Shown here: in pieces, positions 46,302 to 55,744 of the stretch
How positions within the stretch are numbered: position 1 is the first letter of the stretch
Layout: every line of letters begins with the position of its first letter
Origin: Enterocloster alcoholdehydrogenati
GTDB taxonomy: Bacteria > Bacillota > Clostridia > Lachnospirales > Lachnospiraceae
DNA length: 64,000 nt
Reading direction: 5' to 3'
NCBI RefSeq assembly: GCF_013282095.1
Contig: NZ_BLTJ01000008.1
Location: forward strand, 124,001 to 188,000
Notes under the pieces: generated by a model
Told to the model about the DNA's origin: nothing
The model's input: the letters and a program-made list of their open reading frames with translations, nothing else
Databases searched by the model: none
Program-made: the position numbers and the translations under genes

Positions 46302-46556
46302 ATGTATAAAGAGCAGACAGAGGTTAAAAGGCAGCAGATGAATTACCTGGATGGCCTCAGACGTTTTAAAGACAAGGGAGTAGCCGTGCTGGTAGACGGA
46401 ATTGAGTGTCTGGAAGAGGAGTGGAATCGTATCTTTGAGACAGGAGAGGACGGCGGCTTTTATATGGGGGATTTTATCTGTTCGGAACAGGGCAGATTAA
46501 AAGAAATACGCTTTGACCGCGTCTACCTGACTGCTCCCGGAAAAATAGGAAGATAA
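46302..46556 (+). CDS. Small protein of unknown function
   Basis: An 84-aa acidic protein (KGVAVLVDGIECLEEEW ... RLKEIRFDRVYL). ATG 46302 is preceded by GGGAGG at 9 nt; an in-frame ATG at 46242 has no ribosome site. It is the last gene of the kinase/P-loop operon, 87 nt after it, before a long-stem terminator. No domain recognised. Confidence 0.65.
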   Translation: MYKEQTEVKRQQMNYLDGLRRFKDKGVAVLVDGIECLEEEWNRIFETGEDGGFYMGDFICSEQGRLKEIRFDRVYLTAPGKIGR

Positions 46557-46582
46557 ACGAATAAGATTTTTCTTCTGATGGG

Positions 46583-46676
46583 AATGCCGTTTTAAAACTG
46601 CTGTTATCAGGATGGGATGCCGTTCTGGCCTGCAAGCAGACGGTGGAGTTTAAAACGGCATTTTCCTATTTTTATT
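46583..46676 (+). terminator. Terminator of the kinase operon
   Basis: AATGCCGTTTTAAA (46583-46596) pairs with TTTAAAACGGCATT (46649-46662) around a 52-nt loop and is followed by TTCCTATTTTTATT. Confidence 0.7.
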
Positions 46677-46794
46677 CCTCTTTCCTGTGATTCTATGGTA
46701 GAATAGAAAATATATCAGAGTGTTCCGGCTTATCCTGTGAAGATGGGGGAAGGAAAGAGCCTGGGAGCACGTCACACAGGATCGGAGGATAAAA

Positions 46795-48480
46795 ATGAGG
46801 AGCAGAAGAAGAAAGAAGCGCGCTGTGGCCCCTCTCCTTTTGACAGTGTTTGCGTTGCTGCTGCTTGCAGGAGCACTGGCAGGCTTTGTCATCGGAAGGC
46901 GGTATATGCCTGGAAAGGAACTGGCGGATAAGGCAGAATTATTCCAGGTCAGGGGCGATGAGGTGGCAATTATTTTAAATAATGAGCTTCAGGATGAAAA
47001 GGGAATTTATGAGGACGGGCAGGTGTATCTTCCGGTAAGCTGGGTGAATAAGGCTGTCAATGAAAGATTCTACTGGGATCAGACGGAACAGCTTTTAGTA
47101 TATACACTTCCAGAGGAGATCGTCTATGCCGATGAGAATACAATGGGAGAAGCGGGCCCTCTTTTAAAGATAAAGGATAAAGAGGCCTACCTGTCTCTGG
47201 GACTTGTGATGAATTATTCCGACATCCGTCAGCAGTCCTTTGACACCAGCCAGATCAAAAGGGTGTTTATTGATACGCTCTGGGAGCCGATGCAGACGGC
47301 CAGGATCCGCAGAAAGGGAATTTTGCGGGAAAAAGGCGGAATTAAAAGCAATATTATCACTGAGCTTTCAAAAGACAGCATGGTACAGGTTTTAGAGCCC
47401 ATGGAGCGGTGGTCAAAGGTGCGGACGGAGGATGGATATATAGGTTATATTAAAAACAGCCGTCTGGGAAAGCTTCAGGAGACAACGCCTGTGAGCGAAT
47501 TTAAAGCTCCTGTATATACAAGCATTTCCATGGATGAAAAGGTGCGTCTGGGCTTTCATCAGGTGACGAAAAAGGAAGCAAATTCTACTCTGGAAAAGTA
47601 TGCCAAAGTGGCAAAAGGAATGAATGTTATCGTTCCTACCTGGTTTAATGTGACGGGAAATGACGGAACCTATACCTCCCTTGCAAGCAAAGACTATGTG
47701 GATCAGGCTCACGCAATGGGGCTTAAGGTATGGGCTATGGTGGAAAATGTGAGCACCAGGGAAAGTGTACAAAAGCTGGATACAAAGGAACTGATGTCTG
47801 TAACCAGCAAACGGAAAAAACTGATTGAAAACCTGATGAAGGAAGCGGATACCTACGGCTTTGACGGCTTTAACCTGGATTTTGAGAGTCTTAAGTCAGA
47901 GGCCGGCCCACATTACGTCCAGTTTATCCGTGAAATGTCGGTTGCCTGCCGCAAACGGGGACTGGTGCTGTCCGTGGATAACTATGTGCCTTCAGCTTAT
48001 ACTGCATTTTATAATCGTAAGGAACAGGGAATTGTGGCTGATTACGTGATTGTTATGGGCTACGACGAGCACTATGCGGGAGGAGAGCCGGGACCTGTGG
48101 CTTCTATTTCTTATGTAAAAAACGGGATTGCGGATACATTGAAAGAGGTGCCGAAGGAAAAAGTGATTAACAGTGTTCCCTTTTATACAAGAGTCTGGAC
48201 GGAGAAGGATGGGAAAACCACTTCAAAGGCCTACGGAATTCGGGATGCAAAAAAGTGGGTGGAGGAAAATGGAGTGGAGCTTGAATGGCAGGATGAACTG
48301 GGAGTATATTATGGACAGGTTTCCGGGGAAAACGGTACTCAGTCTATCTGGATGGAGGAGGAAAAGTCCCTGGGGCTTAAGATTGACCAGATAAGGGAGT
48401 ATAACCTGGCGGGAGTTGCCTGCTGGAAACTGGGATTTGAGGACAGCAATATCTGGGATATTGTGTCTCAGGTACAGTAA
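46795..48480 (+). CDS. Membrane-anchored SH3/GH18 cell-wall protein
   Basis: A 561-aa protein with a basic N-terminus and one membrane helix (LLLTVFALLLLAGALAGFVIG, about residues 14-34). The first part resembles a copper-amine-oxidase-like/stalk domain, then an SH3-like segment (about 160-225; VQVLEPMERWSKVRTEDGYIGYIK). From about 265 a GH18 barrel carries FDGFNLDFES (catalytic Glu), as in spore cortex and YaaH-type enzymes. It is followed by the CwlD-like amidase, which points to peptidoglycan or spore-cortex processing. Confidence 0.88.
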   Translation: MRSRRRKKRAVAPLLLTVFALLLLAGALAGFVIGRRYMPGKELADKAELFQVRGDEVAIILNNELQDEKGIYEDGQVYLPVSWVNKAVNERFYWDQTEQLLVYTLPEEIVYADENTMGEAGPLLKIKDKEAYLSLGLVMNYSDIRQQSFDTSQIKRVFIDTLWEPMQTARIRRKGILREKGGIKSNIITELSKDSMVQVLEPMERWSKVRTEDGYIGYIKNSRLGKLQETTPVSEFKAPVYTSISMDEKVRLGFHQVTKKEANSTLEKYAKVAKGMNVIVPTWFNVTGNDGTYTSLASKDYVDQAHAMGLKVWAMVENVSTRESVQKLDTKELMSVTSKRKKLIENLMKEADTYGFDGFNLDFESLKSEAGPHYVQFIREMSVACRKRGLVLSVDNYVPSAYTAFYNRKEQGIVADYVIVMGYDEHYAGGEPGPVASISYVKNGIADTLKEVPKEKVINSVPFYTRVWTEKDGKTTSKAYGIRDAKKWVEENGVELEWQDELGVYYGQVSGENGTQSIWMEEEKSLGLKIDQIREYNLAGVACWKLGFEDSNIWDIVSQVQ

Positions 48481-48521
48481 ACAGGAAGAGAAAGCTGTAT
48501 AAGCGTCATTCACATTCATGT

Positions 48522-48551
48522 GAATAGGTTGGGGGAAATGATAATATACTG
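48522..48551 (+). promoter_or_regulatory. Candidate sigma-G-type promoter of the amidase gene
   Basis: GAATA (48522-48526), an 18-bp spacer and TATACTG (48545-48551) resemble the forespore consensus GMATA-N18-CATNMTA. CwlD genes are sporulation-controlled in Bacillus. Not a standard sigma-A match. Confidence 0.45.
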
Positions 48552-48600
48552 AATTAAAGGGTGTGAAAATGGCTGCTGCGGCAGCCGGGAGTTTTGCAGC

Positions 48601-49323
48601 ATGAAACAGTGGACGTGGCAGACCGTAATGGGGTTTTTGCTGCTGGGGGCCGTAACCCTTCTTTCCTGGCAGGCGGGCTCTCTGGCAGCATCCGGGGTAC
48701 TGACGGTTCAGAGTCGGGAGGGAACAGCTGAGACAGCCCGTCCGGTAGTGGTGATTGATCCTGGACATGGAGGTAAGGATCCGGGAAAGGTTGGGGTGAA
48801 TGGTCAGCTGGAAAAGGATATCAACCTGTCCATTGCACTGCGCCTAAAGAATTATCTGGAGTATTCAGATGTAACGGCCGTTCTTACGAGAGAAGAAGAT
48901 ACGGGACTGTCCCCGGCCGGAGGCCGCTATAAGAAGATGTCTGATATGAAAAAACGATGCCAGATTATAGAAGAGGCGAAACCGGATCTGGTAGTGAGCA
49001 TCCACCAGAACAGCTATCATGAAAACTCCATCTTTGGGGGGCAGGTATTTTACTACAAAACTTCCCAGAAGGGCAAGGTGCTGGCACAGATCCTGCAGAA
49101 ACGGTTTGATTACGTTCTGGGTTCAGCAAACCGCCGTCAGGCAAAGGCCAATGATAATTATTATCTTCTTCTTCATGTAAAGGAACCAATTGTAATCGTA
49201 GAATGCGGTTTTTTAAGTAATCCGTCAGAAGCTGCAAATCTGCAGACGGAAGAATACCAGGATCGGATGGCTTGGACGATCCATATGGGAATTATGGAGT
49301 ACCTGAATAAAGAGAGAGCGTAA
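48601..49323 (+). CDS. cwlD: N-acetylmuramoyl-L-alanine amidase, CwlD-like
   Basis: A 240-aa amidase_3 enzyme that removes peptides from muramic acid, needed for muramic-delta-lactam in spore cortex. An N-terminal helix (TVMGFLLLGAVTLLSWQAG) anchors it. The zinc site is VVVIDPGHGGKDPG (His), the Glu in EKDINLSIALRLK, and VSIHQNSYHEN; ECGFLSNPSEAANLQTEEYQ ends the domain. GGGAG 10 nt before the ATG. Symbol given by similarity to the sporulation amidase. Confidence 0.87.
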   Translation: MKQWTWQTVMGFLLLGAVTLLSWQAGSLAASGVLTVQSREGTAETARPVVVIDPGHGGKDPGKVGVNGQLEKDINLSIALRLKNYLEYSDVTAVLTREEDTGLSPAGGRYKKMSDMKKRCQIIEEAKPDLVVSIHQNSYHENSIFGGQVFYYKTSQKGKVLAQILQKRFDYVLGSANRRQAKANDNYYLLLHVKEPIVIVECGFLSNPSEAANLQTEEYQDRMAWTIHMGIMEYLNKERA

Positions 49324-49544
49324 GGTTATCTTTGTATGTACGCAAAAAAGAACTTACAAAAGCCATAGAAACAGGTTATAATATCCGGGAAAAAATAAAA
49401 ACAGGCGCATGACGCAGCGAGATCATACATACAGCAGGATCGCAGCGAGTCAGAGCAGGAAGCGGATACCCCGCATCCCTTATCTTTGACCCGCAGCGCC
49501 TGCTGTTTTTTATATAACGCAGCTGATACGCCGAAGGAGGAATT

Positions 49545-50024
49545 ATGCCGCAAAATAAGAAAGAAAGTCTGATTTACACTGTCCTTATGTGCTTTGTGAT
49601 GGTGCTTTGGATGAGTATGTACAATGTCGCCCTTCATATGGGTGGATTCAGCGCAGAGTCGGTGAGAGAGGGATGGATGGGCTTCCCTCTGGCTTATATC
49701 TGCGCGCTCTGTCTTGACTGGTTTGTGGTGTCCGGCCCCGCCAAAGCAGCAGCTTTTCGGTTTTTCGCAGACCGCGACAGCAGCCCGTCAAGAAAGGTAA
49801 TCGCTGTGTCCTGCTGCATGGTGGTTCCCATGGTCATTTTCATGTCTCTGTATGGCGGTCTGGAAATGTGTATAGTTACCGGTCAATGGAGGCTGCTGCC
49901 CCTTGTATGGCTCACCAATATTCCGAAAAACTTTGTAATGGCTCTGCCTTTTCAGCTGCTGGTGGCCGGGCCCGTTGTCAGAACCATATTCCGCCGGGCA
50001 TTTCCTGTGGGGACGATTGTATGA
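49545..50024 (+). CDS. DUF2798 membrane protein
   Basis: A 159-aa protein with four hydrophobic helices arranged as two similar halves; each half has an N/G-rich turn (LHMGGFSAE and LEMCIVTGQW). This is the pattern of DUF2798 proteins; function unknown. GAAGGAGGAATT directly precedes the ATG. A short terminator follows. Confidence 0.82.
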   Translation: MPQNKKESLIYTVLMCFVMVLWMSMYNVALHMGGFSAESVREGWMGFPLAYICALCLDWFVVSGPAKAAAFRFFADRDSSPSRKVIAVSCCMVVPMVIFMSLYGGLEMCIVTGQWRLLPLVWLTNIPKNFVMALPFQLLVAGPVVRTIFRRAFPVGTIV

Positions 50025-50033
50025 GAGCAGATG

Positions 50034-50062
50034 AGGGCCGTTTATGGCCCTTTATTCATTTC
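50034..50062 (+). terminator. Terminator after the DUF2798 gene
   Basis: AGGGCC pairs with GGCCCT around GTTTAT, followed by TTATTCATTT. The next 230 nt hold no gene I can recognise. Confidence 0.65.
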
Positions 50063-50290
50063 TCAGGCAGCCCTTTAATATGTCTGCCTCTCACTGCAGT
50101 CCCGAAATTTTATTTCCCAGTCCTCTGATACCATCTGGTCTGGTACTGTCCATTGCGGGGAGCGGGATTCGGTAGAGATCTGCGCGGGTAAGAAATGCGG
50201 ACGGCCGGAACGTGGCGCGGTTTCTGAAGCAGAGCAGCCGAATGCAGGAGACGGGGTGCAGCAGCCGGCTTTCGGGGAAACAGGAAAGGA

Positions 50291-50319
50291 TTGACAGATA
50301 TGTTTGCTGCGGTTAAACT
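50291..50319 (+). promoter_or_regulatory. Promoter of the EamA transporter gene
   Basis: TTGACA (50291-50296), 17 bp, TAAACT (50314-50319). A CCCCC-ATACCT-GGGGG hairpin (50392-50407) lies just before the ribosome site GGAGG and may limit translation. Confidence 0.6.
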
Positions 50320-50427
50320 GGGTGAGGCTATACAAAAATCCGCCGCCGGCAAGAAGGGATAACACTTTGTAACCCTCTGAGCGGAAAAATACCCCCATAC
50401 CTGGGGGAAGGGAGGAAGAAGAGTGAG

Positions 50428-51342
50428 ATGATACAGAAGAAAAATGAAACTTTGGGGACAATCATGGCGGTCTGCGGGGGGATATGCTGGGGATTTTCCG
50501 GCTGCTGCGGCCAGTTCCTGTTTGAGGCAAAGGGAGCTAAGGCGCCATGGCTGGTATCCTTGCGGCTGCTTTTTGCAGGACTTATTATGATTGCGGTTGG
50601 CTTTAGCCTACATGGCAGGCGAAATATGGACATATTGAAGAAAAAGGCAGATACCCTGCGCCTTCTGCTTTTTGCCTTTTGCGGCATCAGCCTGTGCCAG
50701 TTTACCTATTTTATGGCTATTGAAGCGTCTAATGCGGGAACGGCCACGGTTCTGCAGTATCTATCGCCGGTACTTATTCTTCTGGTTGTCTGCTTTCGGG
50801 AAAAGCGTTATCCCGGATGGCTGGAACTGGCGGCCATCTTTTTATCCCTCCTCGGTACCTTTGTGCTCGGTACCCATGGAAATATCCATACCTTCTACAT
50901 CACGGGAAATGCCCTGTTCTGGGGGCTGGCTGCTGCGGTCAGCTCCGTTCTTTACAATATGATCCCTGGAAGCCTGATCCTGCGCTATGATATCTATCAG
51001 GTCCTGGGATTTGGTATGTTTTTCGGGGGAGTCCTTATGTGTGTTCTGTTCCGCCCCTGGGAATATGAACTTATATGGGATACTGAAACCGGAGCCGCTC
51101 TCATCAGCGTTATTGTGATTGGAACGGCTGTTGCCTTTGGCCTTTACCTTCAGGGAGTTTCCATGATCGGCCCGCTAAAAGGAAGTATACTGGCAAGTGT
51201 AGAACCGCTGTCCGCAGTAATTATTTCCGTTTTCTGGCTGGGAACATCCTTTGCGCCGGCGGATTTTCTGGGGTTTGGGATGATTCTTGGGGCGGTGCTT
51301 ATGCTGACAGCGGCTCAGGGAAAAATGTCTGATCCCATATAA
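50428..51342 (+). CDS. EamA-family (DMT) transporter
   Basis: A 304-aa permease with ten hydrophobic helices in two EamA repeats; typical blocks are GGICWGFSG at the N-terminus and ATVLQYLSPVLILL at the end of repeat 1, with GSILASVEPLSAVIISVFWLG in repeat 2. The family exports amino acids or other metabolites; the substrate is unknown. Confidence 0.88.
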   Translation: MIQKKNETLGTIMAVCGGICWGFSGCCGQFLFEAKGAKAPWLVSLRLLFAGLIMIAVGFSLHGRRNMDILKKKADTLRLLLFAFCGISLCQFTYFMAIEASNAGTATVLQYLSPVLILLVVCFREKRYPGWLELAAIFLSLLGTFVLGTHGNIHTFYITGNALFWGLAAAVSSVLYNMIPGSLILRYDIYQVLGFGMFFGGVLMCVLFRPWEYELIWDTETGAALISVIVIGTAVAFGLYLQGVSMIGPLKGSILASVEPLSAVIISVFWLGTSFAPADFLGFGMILGAVLMLTAAQGKMSDPI

Positions 51343-51389
51343 AAAGGTTCCGATCACAGGGGGAGGATATGATGGAGATTTTGCTTGTG

Positions 51390-52598
51390 CTAATGATACA
51401 GTGAAGCATCAGAACGGTCTTTTGTCAGGGGCTGCAGGCTACGCTCCAGAATCCCGTTCATATAGGCTATGATGATCCCGTAATTGGTTACAGGCACGCT
51501 CTGATCCTGGGCTGCGGCAAGGCGGTACTTCATTTCCCGCTCCGTCAGCATACAGCCGCCGCAGTGGATGACCATATGGAAGGAGGATAGATCTTCCGGA
51601 AATTCACGCCCGGAGGTAAAGATAAACGCAGGTTCTTTTCCGGTATAGGAACGTATCATGGCTGGAAGCTTGCAGGTGCCTATATCTCCGCACTGCCGCT
51701 GATGGGTACAGCCTTCTGAGATCAGAATCCGTGATCCATCCCGTACAGTTTCCAGTGCTTTGGCCCCTCTGGCAGTCTGCCACAGGTTTCCTTTGTACCG
51801 GGCAAAGAGAACAGAGAAGGAGGTCAGGCCGATGTCGGGCGGCGTTATCCTGTCAACGATGGGAAAGACCTGGCTGTCTGTGATCACAAGCTTTGGTTTC
51901 TCTGCCAGCAGTGCAAGGGTGCCGGACAGATTGTCCTCCTGACAGACAATGGATACAGCCTTTCGGTCTAAGATGTCACGTATGACCTGCTGCTGAGGCA
52001 GGATCAGCCGTCCTTTTGGGGCAGCCTTATCGATGGGAACCACAAGCACTACTGTGTCCGACGGCTCAATCAGGTCGGCCAGGAGGCAGCGGTTTGGGTT
52101 GTCCGCCGGTTTTATTGCTGCGATGGCTGTTTTCAGCTCACTGATCCCCGTGCCGTCTGCGGCACTGACCCATAGTCCTGGTTCAAAGCTGCCTTTCGTT
52201 TCGCAGAGATCGGCTTTATTAAAAACAATGATATAGGGGATTCTCTTTTGCTGGAAAATTTCTTCCAGCTCCCGTTCTTCCCTGCTTATACCCACAGTAC
52301 CGTCCGCTACGATCACGCCGATATCGGTGCGGTTAATGGCCTGCCGGGCTTTTTTTATACGTAAAAGTCCCAGTTCTCCCTCATCATCCAGTCCGGGAGT
52401 GTCTATGATAACTACTGGCCCCAGCGGCAGCAATTCCATGGATTTAAGAACCGGATCAGTGGTAGTGCCCTTTATGTTTGAGACGATGGACAGGCTCTGG
52501 CCGGTAATGGCATTTACAAGACTGGATTTTCCGGCGTTTCTCTTTCCGAAAAAGCCGATATGGATTCTTTCCCCGGAGGGTGTCTGATTCATTGTCAT
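51390..52598 (-). CDS. hydF: [FeFe]-hydrogenase H-cluster maturation GTPase HydF
   Basis: A 402-aa GTPase scaffold for the diiron subcluster. The G domain has GKRNAGKSSLVNAITG, GTTTDP, DTPGLDDEG and FNKADL; the C-terminal half carries the cluster ligands CTHQRQ and HCGGCM. ATG 52598 gives the usual N-terminus (ERIHIGFFG follows 10 residues later) with AAAGGAAT upstream; the longer ORF adds 29 atypical residues. Last gene of the hyd maturation operon. Confidence 0.94.
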   Translation of the reverse strand: MTMNQTPSGERIHIGFFGKRNAGKSSLVNAITGQSLSIVSNIKGTTTDPVLKSMELLPLGPVVIIDTPGLDDEGELGLLRIKKARQAINRTDIGVIVADGTVGISREERELEEIFQQKRIPYIIVFNKADLCETKGSFEPGLWVSAADGTGISELKTAIAAIKPADNPNRCLLADLIEPSDTVVLVVPIDKAAPKGRLILPQQQVIRDILDRKAVSIVCQEDNLSGTLALLAEKPKLVITDSQVFPIVDRITPPDIGLTSFSVLFARYKGNLWQTARGAKALETVRDGSRILISEGCTHQRQCGDIGTCKLPAMIRSYTGKEPAFIFTSGREFPEDLSSFHMVIHCGGCMLTEREMKYRLAAAQDQSVPVTNYGIIIAYMNGILERSLQPLTKDRSDASLYH

Positions 52599-52738
52599 AG
52601 ATATATCTATTCCTTTCCCTTTGCCCAGGCACAAACTGCGGTGAAAATACTGCCTGGGCGTATCATATGTTACAGGCTGGTACAACGTATAATTGACAGC
52701 AGACCAGCCAGACGGCAGTTAATTCAAGATACGGTCCA

Positions 52739-54163
52739 CTAGAATCGAAAATCTCGGTTTCCTTTTTCAATTTCCGTAAGATTTCTGAGTACAATCTCCC
52801 GGACGTTCTCTTTTGGGATACTGCCGAGCTCGCGCAGAATCATGGTTTCTCCGATGGTTCTGGTGTCAGGGGAGGCATAGTCACACAGGTACTCCTTCAG
52901 CGTCATAAGGGCGTTTGGATGGCAGCAATTTTGTATCTGTCCGCTTTTGCACAGGCTCATAAATCGGTCGCCGGTGCGTCCCTCACGGTAACAGGCAGTA
53001 CAGAAGCTGGGGATATAGCCCAGGGTCATAAGCCAGTTGACAACCTGATCCAGAGTGCGGTTGTCGCTGACGTCAAACTGGGAAGAATTTTCCTCATAAG
53101 GCTCCAGCTCGGCGTAGCCTCCTACGCTGGTTCTGGAACCACCGCTGAGCTGGGATACACCTAGCCGCAAAAGCCGTTCGCGGCATTTTTGGCTCTCCCG
53201 TGTGGATACGATCATGCCGGTGTAGGGAACTGCAATACGGATACAGGCAACCAGCTTTGCAAAGGTATCGTCATCAATGCCGTTGTCAAATGCATCGGGG
53301 TCGATATCGTCTGCCCGACGGATCCTGGGGACGCTGATGGTATGGGGACCAACGCCGAACACCGTTTCCAAATGCTCTGCGTGCATGAGAAGTCCGGCGA
53401 ATTCATAGCGGTACAGCTCCAGGCCAAAGAGGACGCCCAGCCCTACGTCGTCAATCCCTCCCAGCTGGGCTCGGTCCATAGCCTCAGTATGGTAGGCGTA
53501 ATCATGCTTCGGCCCGGTGGGATGGAGCGATTCATAGCTTTCCTTGTGGTAGGTTTCCTGGAACAGAATGTAAGTACCGATTCCTGCCTCCTTCAGCCGT
53601 TTGTAATTATCCACCGTAGTGGCGGCAATGTTTACGTTTACACGGCGGATCAATCCGTTTTTATGCCGTATGCTGTAAATGGTATCAATGGACTCCAGTA
53701 CATATTCGATGGGGCTGTTTACCGGATCCTCGCCGGTTTCCAGAGCCAGACGCTTATGCCCCATATCCTGAAGGGCAATCACTTCTCTTCGTATATCCTC
53801 CTGGCTCAGCTTTTTTCTGGCAATGTGCTTATTTTTTGCGTGATACGGGCAGTAGACACAGCCGTTGATACAGTAATTTGACAGGTACAGGGGGGCAAAC
53901 ATTACGATCCGATTGCCGTAAAAATCCTTTTTGATCTGTTCGGCCAGGGCGTAGATCTCTCGGTTTTTCTCTTCCAGCTGACAGACTAAGAGGACAGAGG
54001 CCTCGCGGTGCGTCAGTCCTTTTCTGAGAGCTGCTTTTGCGAGGATCTCGCTGATAAGGGTCTCGTTGCGGCTGTTCTGATGCGCATATTCCAGCGTATC
54101 CAGGATCTCCTGATGATTGATAAATTCCTCGGCTTTTGATGATGACGGGTCATACTTATACAT
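52739..54163 (-). CDS. hydG: [FeFe]-hydrogenase maturase HydG (radical SAM tyrosine lyase)
   Basis: A 474-aa radical-SAM enzyme making CO and cyanide from tyrosine. CINGCVYCPYHAKN holds the CxxxCxxC cluster (about residue 96); the auxiliary cluster lies in CTACYREGRTGDRFM and the later CKSGQIQNCCHPN. GGAGAATAAACC precedes the ATG. Between hydE and hydF. Confidence 0.96.
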   Translation of the reverse strand: MYKYDPSSSKAEEFINHQEILDTLEYAHQNSRNETLISEILAKAALRKGLTHREASVLLVCQLEEKNREIYALAEQIKKDFYGNRIVMFAPLYLSNYCINGCVYCPYHAKNKHIARKKLSQEDIRREVIALQDMGHKRLALETGEDPVNSPIEYVLESIDTIYSIRHKNGLIRRVNVNIAATTVDNYKRLKEAGIGTYILFQETYHKESYESLHPTGPKHDYAYHTEAMDRAQLGGIDDVGLGVLFGLELYRYEFAGLLMHAEHLETVFGVGPHTISVPRIRRADDIDPDAFDNGIDDDTFAKLVACIRIAVPYTGMIVSTRESQKCRERLLRLGVSQLSGGSRTSVGGYAELEPYEENSSQFDVSDNRTLDQVVNWLMTLGYIPSFCTACYREGRTGDRFMSLCKSGQIQNCCHPNALMTLKEYLCDYASPDTRTIGETMILRELGSIPKENVREIVLRNLTEIEKGNRDFRF

Positions 54164-54218
54164 GGTTTATTCTCCTCTCTTTGGGGTCAGAACCAGTCTT
54201 TTCCCTCAGTAAGATATT

Positions 54219-55280
54219 TTATATGACAAGCGGTGAATCACCGCGTCCCATAACAATTTCGCATCCTATGGCGGACATTTTCTTTTTCAGGGAAGAAAGA
54301 GCTTCGGCCGCTTCGTCCCCGGTGCAGATTTTATTGTCGTAAAGAAGATATTTTTTTCTTACATTCAGCGGTGACAGGTTAGGCATCACCACATTTGCTC
54401 CGCCGAGAATACCAAGCTCCCTTCCCTCCGGGTGGATAGTCCCCAGGGCTGTGGTGGCGGGGAGAAGGACCGCAGGGAGCATCAGGCGAACCAGGGCAAG
54501 AAGGAATAAAGTATCCTCCAGCGTTCCGGGACTTTCACCGGCAAATGGGGTGGCGTGCTGGGGGATGAACGGTCCTATGCCGACCATATGGGGATTCAGC
54601 GTTTTCATAAATACCATGTCATCCGCCAGACATTCCGCAGTCTGGCCGGGAGAGCCTACCATAATGCCGCAGCCGGTCTGGTAACCGATTTCTTTTAAAT
54701 GAAACAGGCACTCCCTGCGGTTTTGGCCGCTTAAAGGTTCGGGATGAAGACGGCGGTAGTGGTTTTCGTTCGCTGTTTCATGGCGGAGAAGATAGCGGTC
54801 AGCTCCGGCATCAAACCAGGACTGGTAGGCGCTGCGGTCATGCTCACCTACAGCAAGAGTAATAGCACAGTCAGGGTATCTCTGCCGGATTTGCCGTATC
54901 AGTTCGCGGAGCCGGTCAGCTGTAAAAAACGGGTCTTCTCCCCCCTGCAGCACGAAGGTTCGGAAACCGAGTTCGTAGCCCTTTTCGCAGCAGGAGAGGA
55001 TCGTGGACTCATCTAACCGGTAGCGATCTGTTTCCCGGTTGCTTTTTCTTAAACCGCAGTAATAACAGTCATTTCGGCAGTAATTGGTGAATTCGATCAG
55101 TCCGCGGATGTACACCTTGTTTCCAAAGATTTTTTCTTTTGTCAGCCTGGCGCGTTCGCAGATCAGGGCCAGTATGGAGGGATCTCTTTCGGCCTGCCAT
55201 TGTCCAAATAAATCTATCCACTGATCCGGGGACAATTCTCGTACGGTTTCCAGGCGGCAGATCAGGTCACTTATCTTCAT
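54219..55280 (-). CDS. hydE: [FeFe]-hydrogenase maturase HydE (radical SAM)
   Basis: A 353-aa radical-SAM enzyme of H-cluster assembly. Cluster motif CRNDCYYCGLRKSN (about residue 67), then FVLQGGEDPFFTADR and RHETANENHYRRLHP, typical of HydE. It starts 3 nt after the regulator gene. Confidence 0.95.
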   Translation of the reverse strand: MKISDLICRLETVRELSPDQWIDLFGQWQAERDPSILALICERARLTKEKIFGNKVYIRGLIEFTNYCRNDCYYCGLRKSNRETDRYRLDESTILSCCEKGYELGFRTFVLQGGEDPFFTADRLRELIRQIRQRYPDCAITLAVGEHDRSAYQSWFDAGADRYLLRHETANENHYRRLHPEPLSGQNRRECLFHLKEIGYQTGCGIMVGSPGQTAECLADDMVFMKTLNPHMVGIGPFIPQHATPFAGESPGTLEDTLFLLALVRLMLPAVLLPATTALGTIHPEGRELGILGGANVVMPNLSPLNVRKKYLLYDNKICTGDEAAEALSSLKKKMSAIGCEIVMGRGDSPLVI

Positions 55281-55283
55281 TTC

Positions 55284-55532
55284 TTACACCACCTTTGAGT
55301 AAACTGCTTTGGTACTGATCCCGTCCAATCTCCCCAGCTTTCCTGAAAGGGCGCTGATTATATCCGAGGGGGCATCCACGGCGATACTGATGATATTGAT
55401 ATTGCGTTTGGCATAGGGGATACCCATGCGGCCAATGATATAGGAACCGTACTCATGCAGGATCCGGTTCAGGGCTTCCACAGACTCTGCCTTTTCTACT
55501 ACAATTCCAATCAGTGCTACTCTTGAATTCAT
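55284..55532 (-). CDS. TM1266-family iron-only hydrogenase system regulator
   Basis: An 82-aa ACT-like protein (RVALIGIVVEKAESVEALNR ... ISIAVDAPSDIISALSGKLG) of the TM1266 family, found with hydEFG in many anaerobes. AGGAGGTCAAAA precedes the ATG. First gene of the maturation operon; the exact role of the family is not established. Confidence 0.9.
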   Translation of the reverse strand: MNSRVALIGIVVEKAESVEALNRILHEYGSYIIGRMGIPYAKRNINIISIAVDAPSDIISALSGKLGRLDGISTKAVYSKVV

Positions 55533-55579
55533 TTTTGACCTCCTGTGTCAGAGCCTATGGGCGATCAGCCGGAAGCGGC

Positions 55580-55607
55580 AAAAAAAGCACCCTTAAAAAA
55601 GGGTGCA
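55580..55607 (-). terminator. Terminator hairpin inside the hyd operon leader
   Basis: On the minus strand GCACCC-TTTTTTAA-GGGTGC is followed by TTTTTTTG. It lies 48 nt before the TM1266 gene and after the operon promoter, so it can act as an attenuator. An upstream GGAAGGGGCA segment can pair with part of the stem. Confidence 0.75.
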
Positions 55608-55744
55608 GGAAATACATCCAGTCATGCCCCTTCCGCCTCAGAATGTCTCTTTGGGTCAGTGTCATCTGTTCTGATCGATATGCTCTTGTCCCTTGCTGAA
55701 AGAAAAGACTCGCAGCTTGGGAGAATTGAATTGTATTTTGCAAT

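Noticed and set aside
49401-49514. AACAGGCGC...GCGCCTGCTGTTTTTT inverted repeat as terminator or structured RNA after cwlD
   Set aside because: The loop is about 95 nt and pairing is imperfect; termination is possible but I cannot support a defined element.
55555-55743. 62-codon minus-strand ORF in the hyd leader, a possible leader peptide
   Set aside because: It would start with TTG almost at the transcription start without a ribosome site, and shows no codon-repeat feature.
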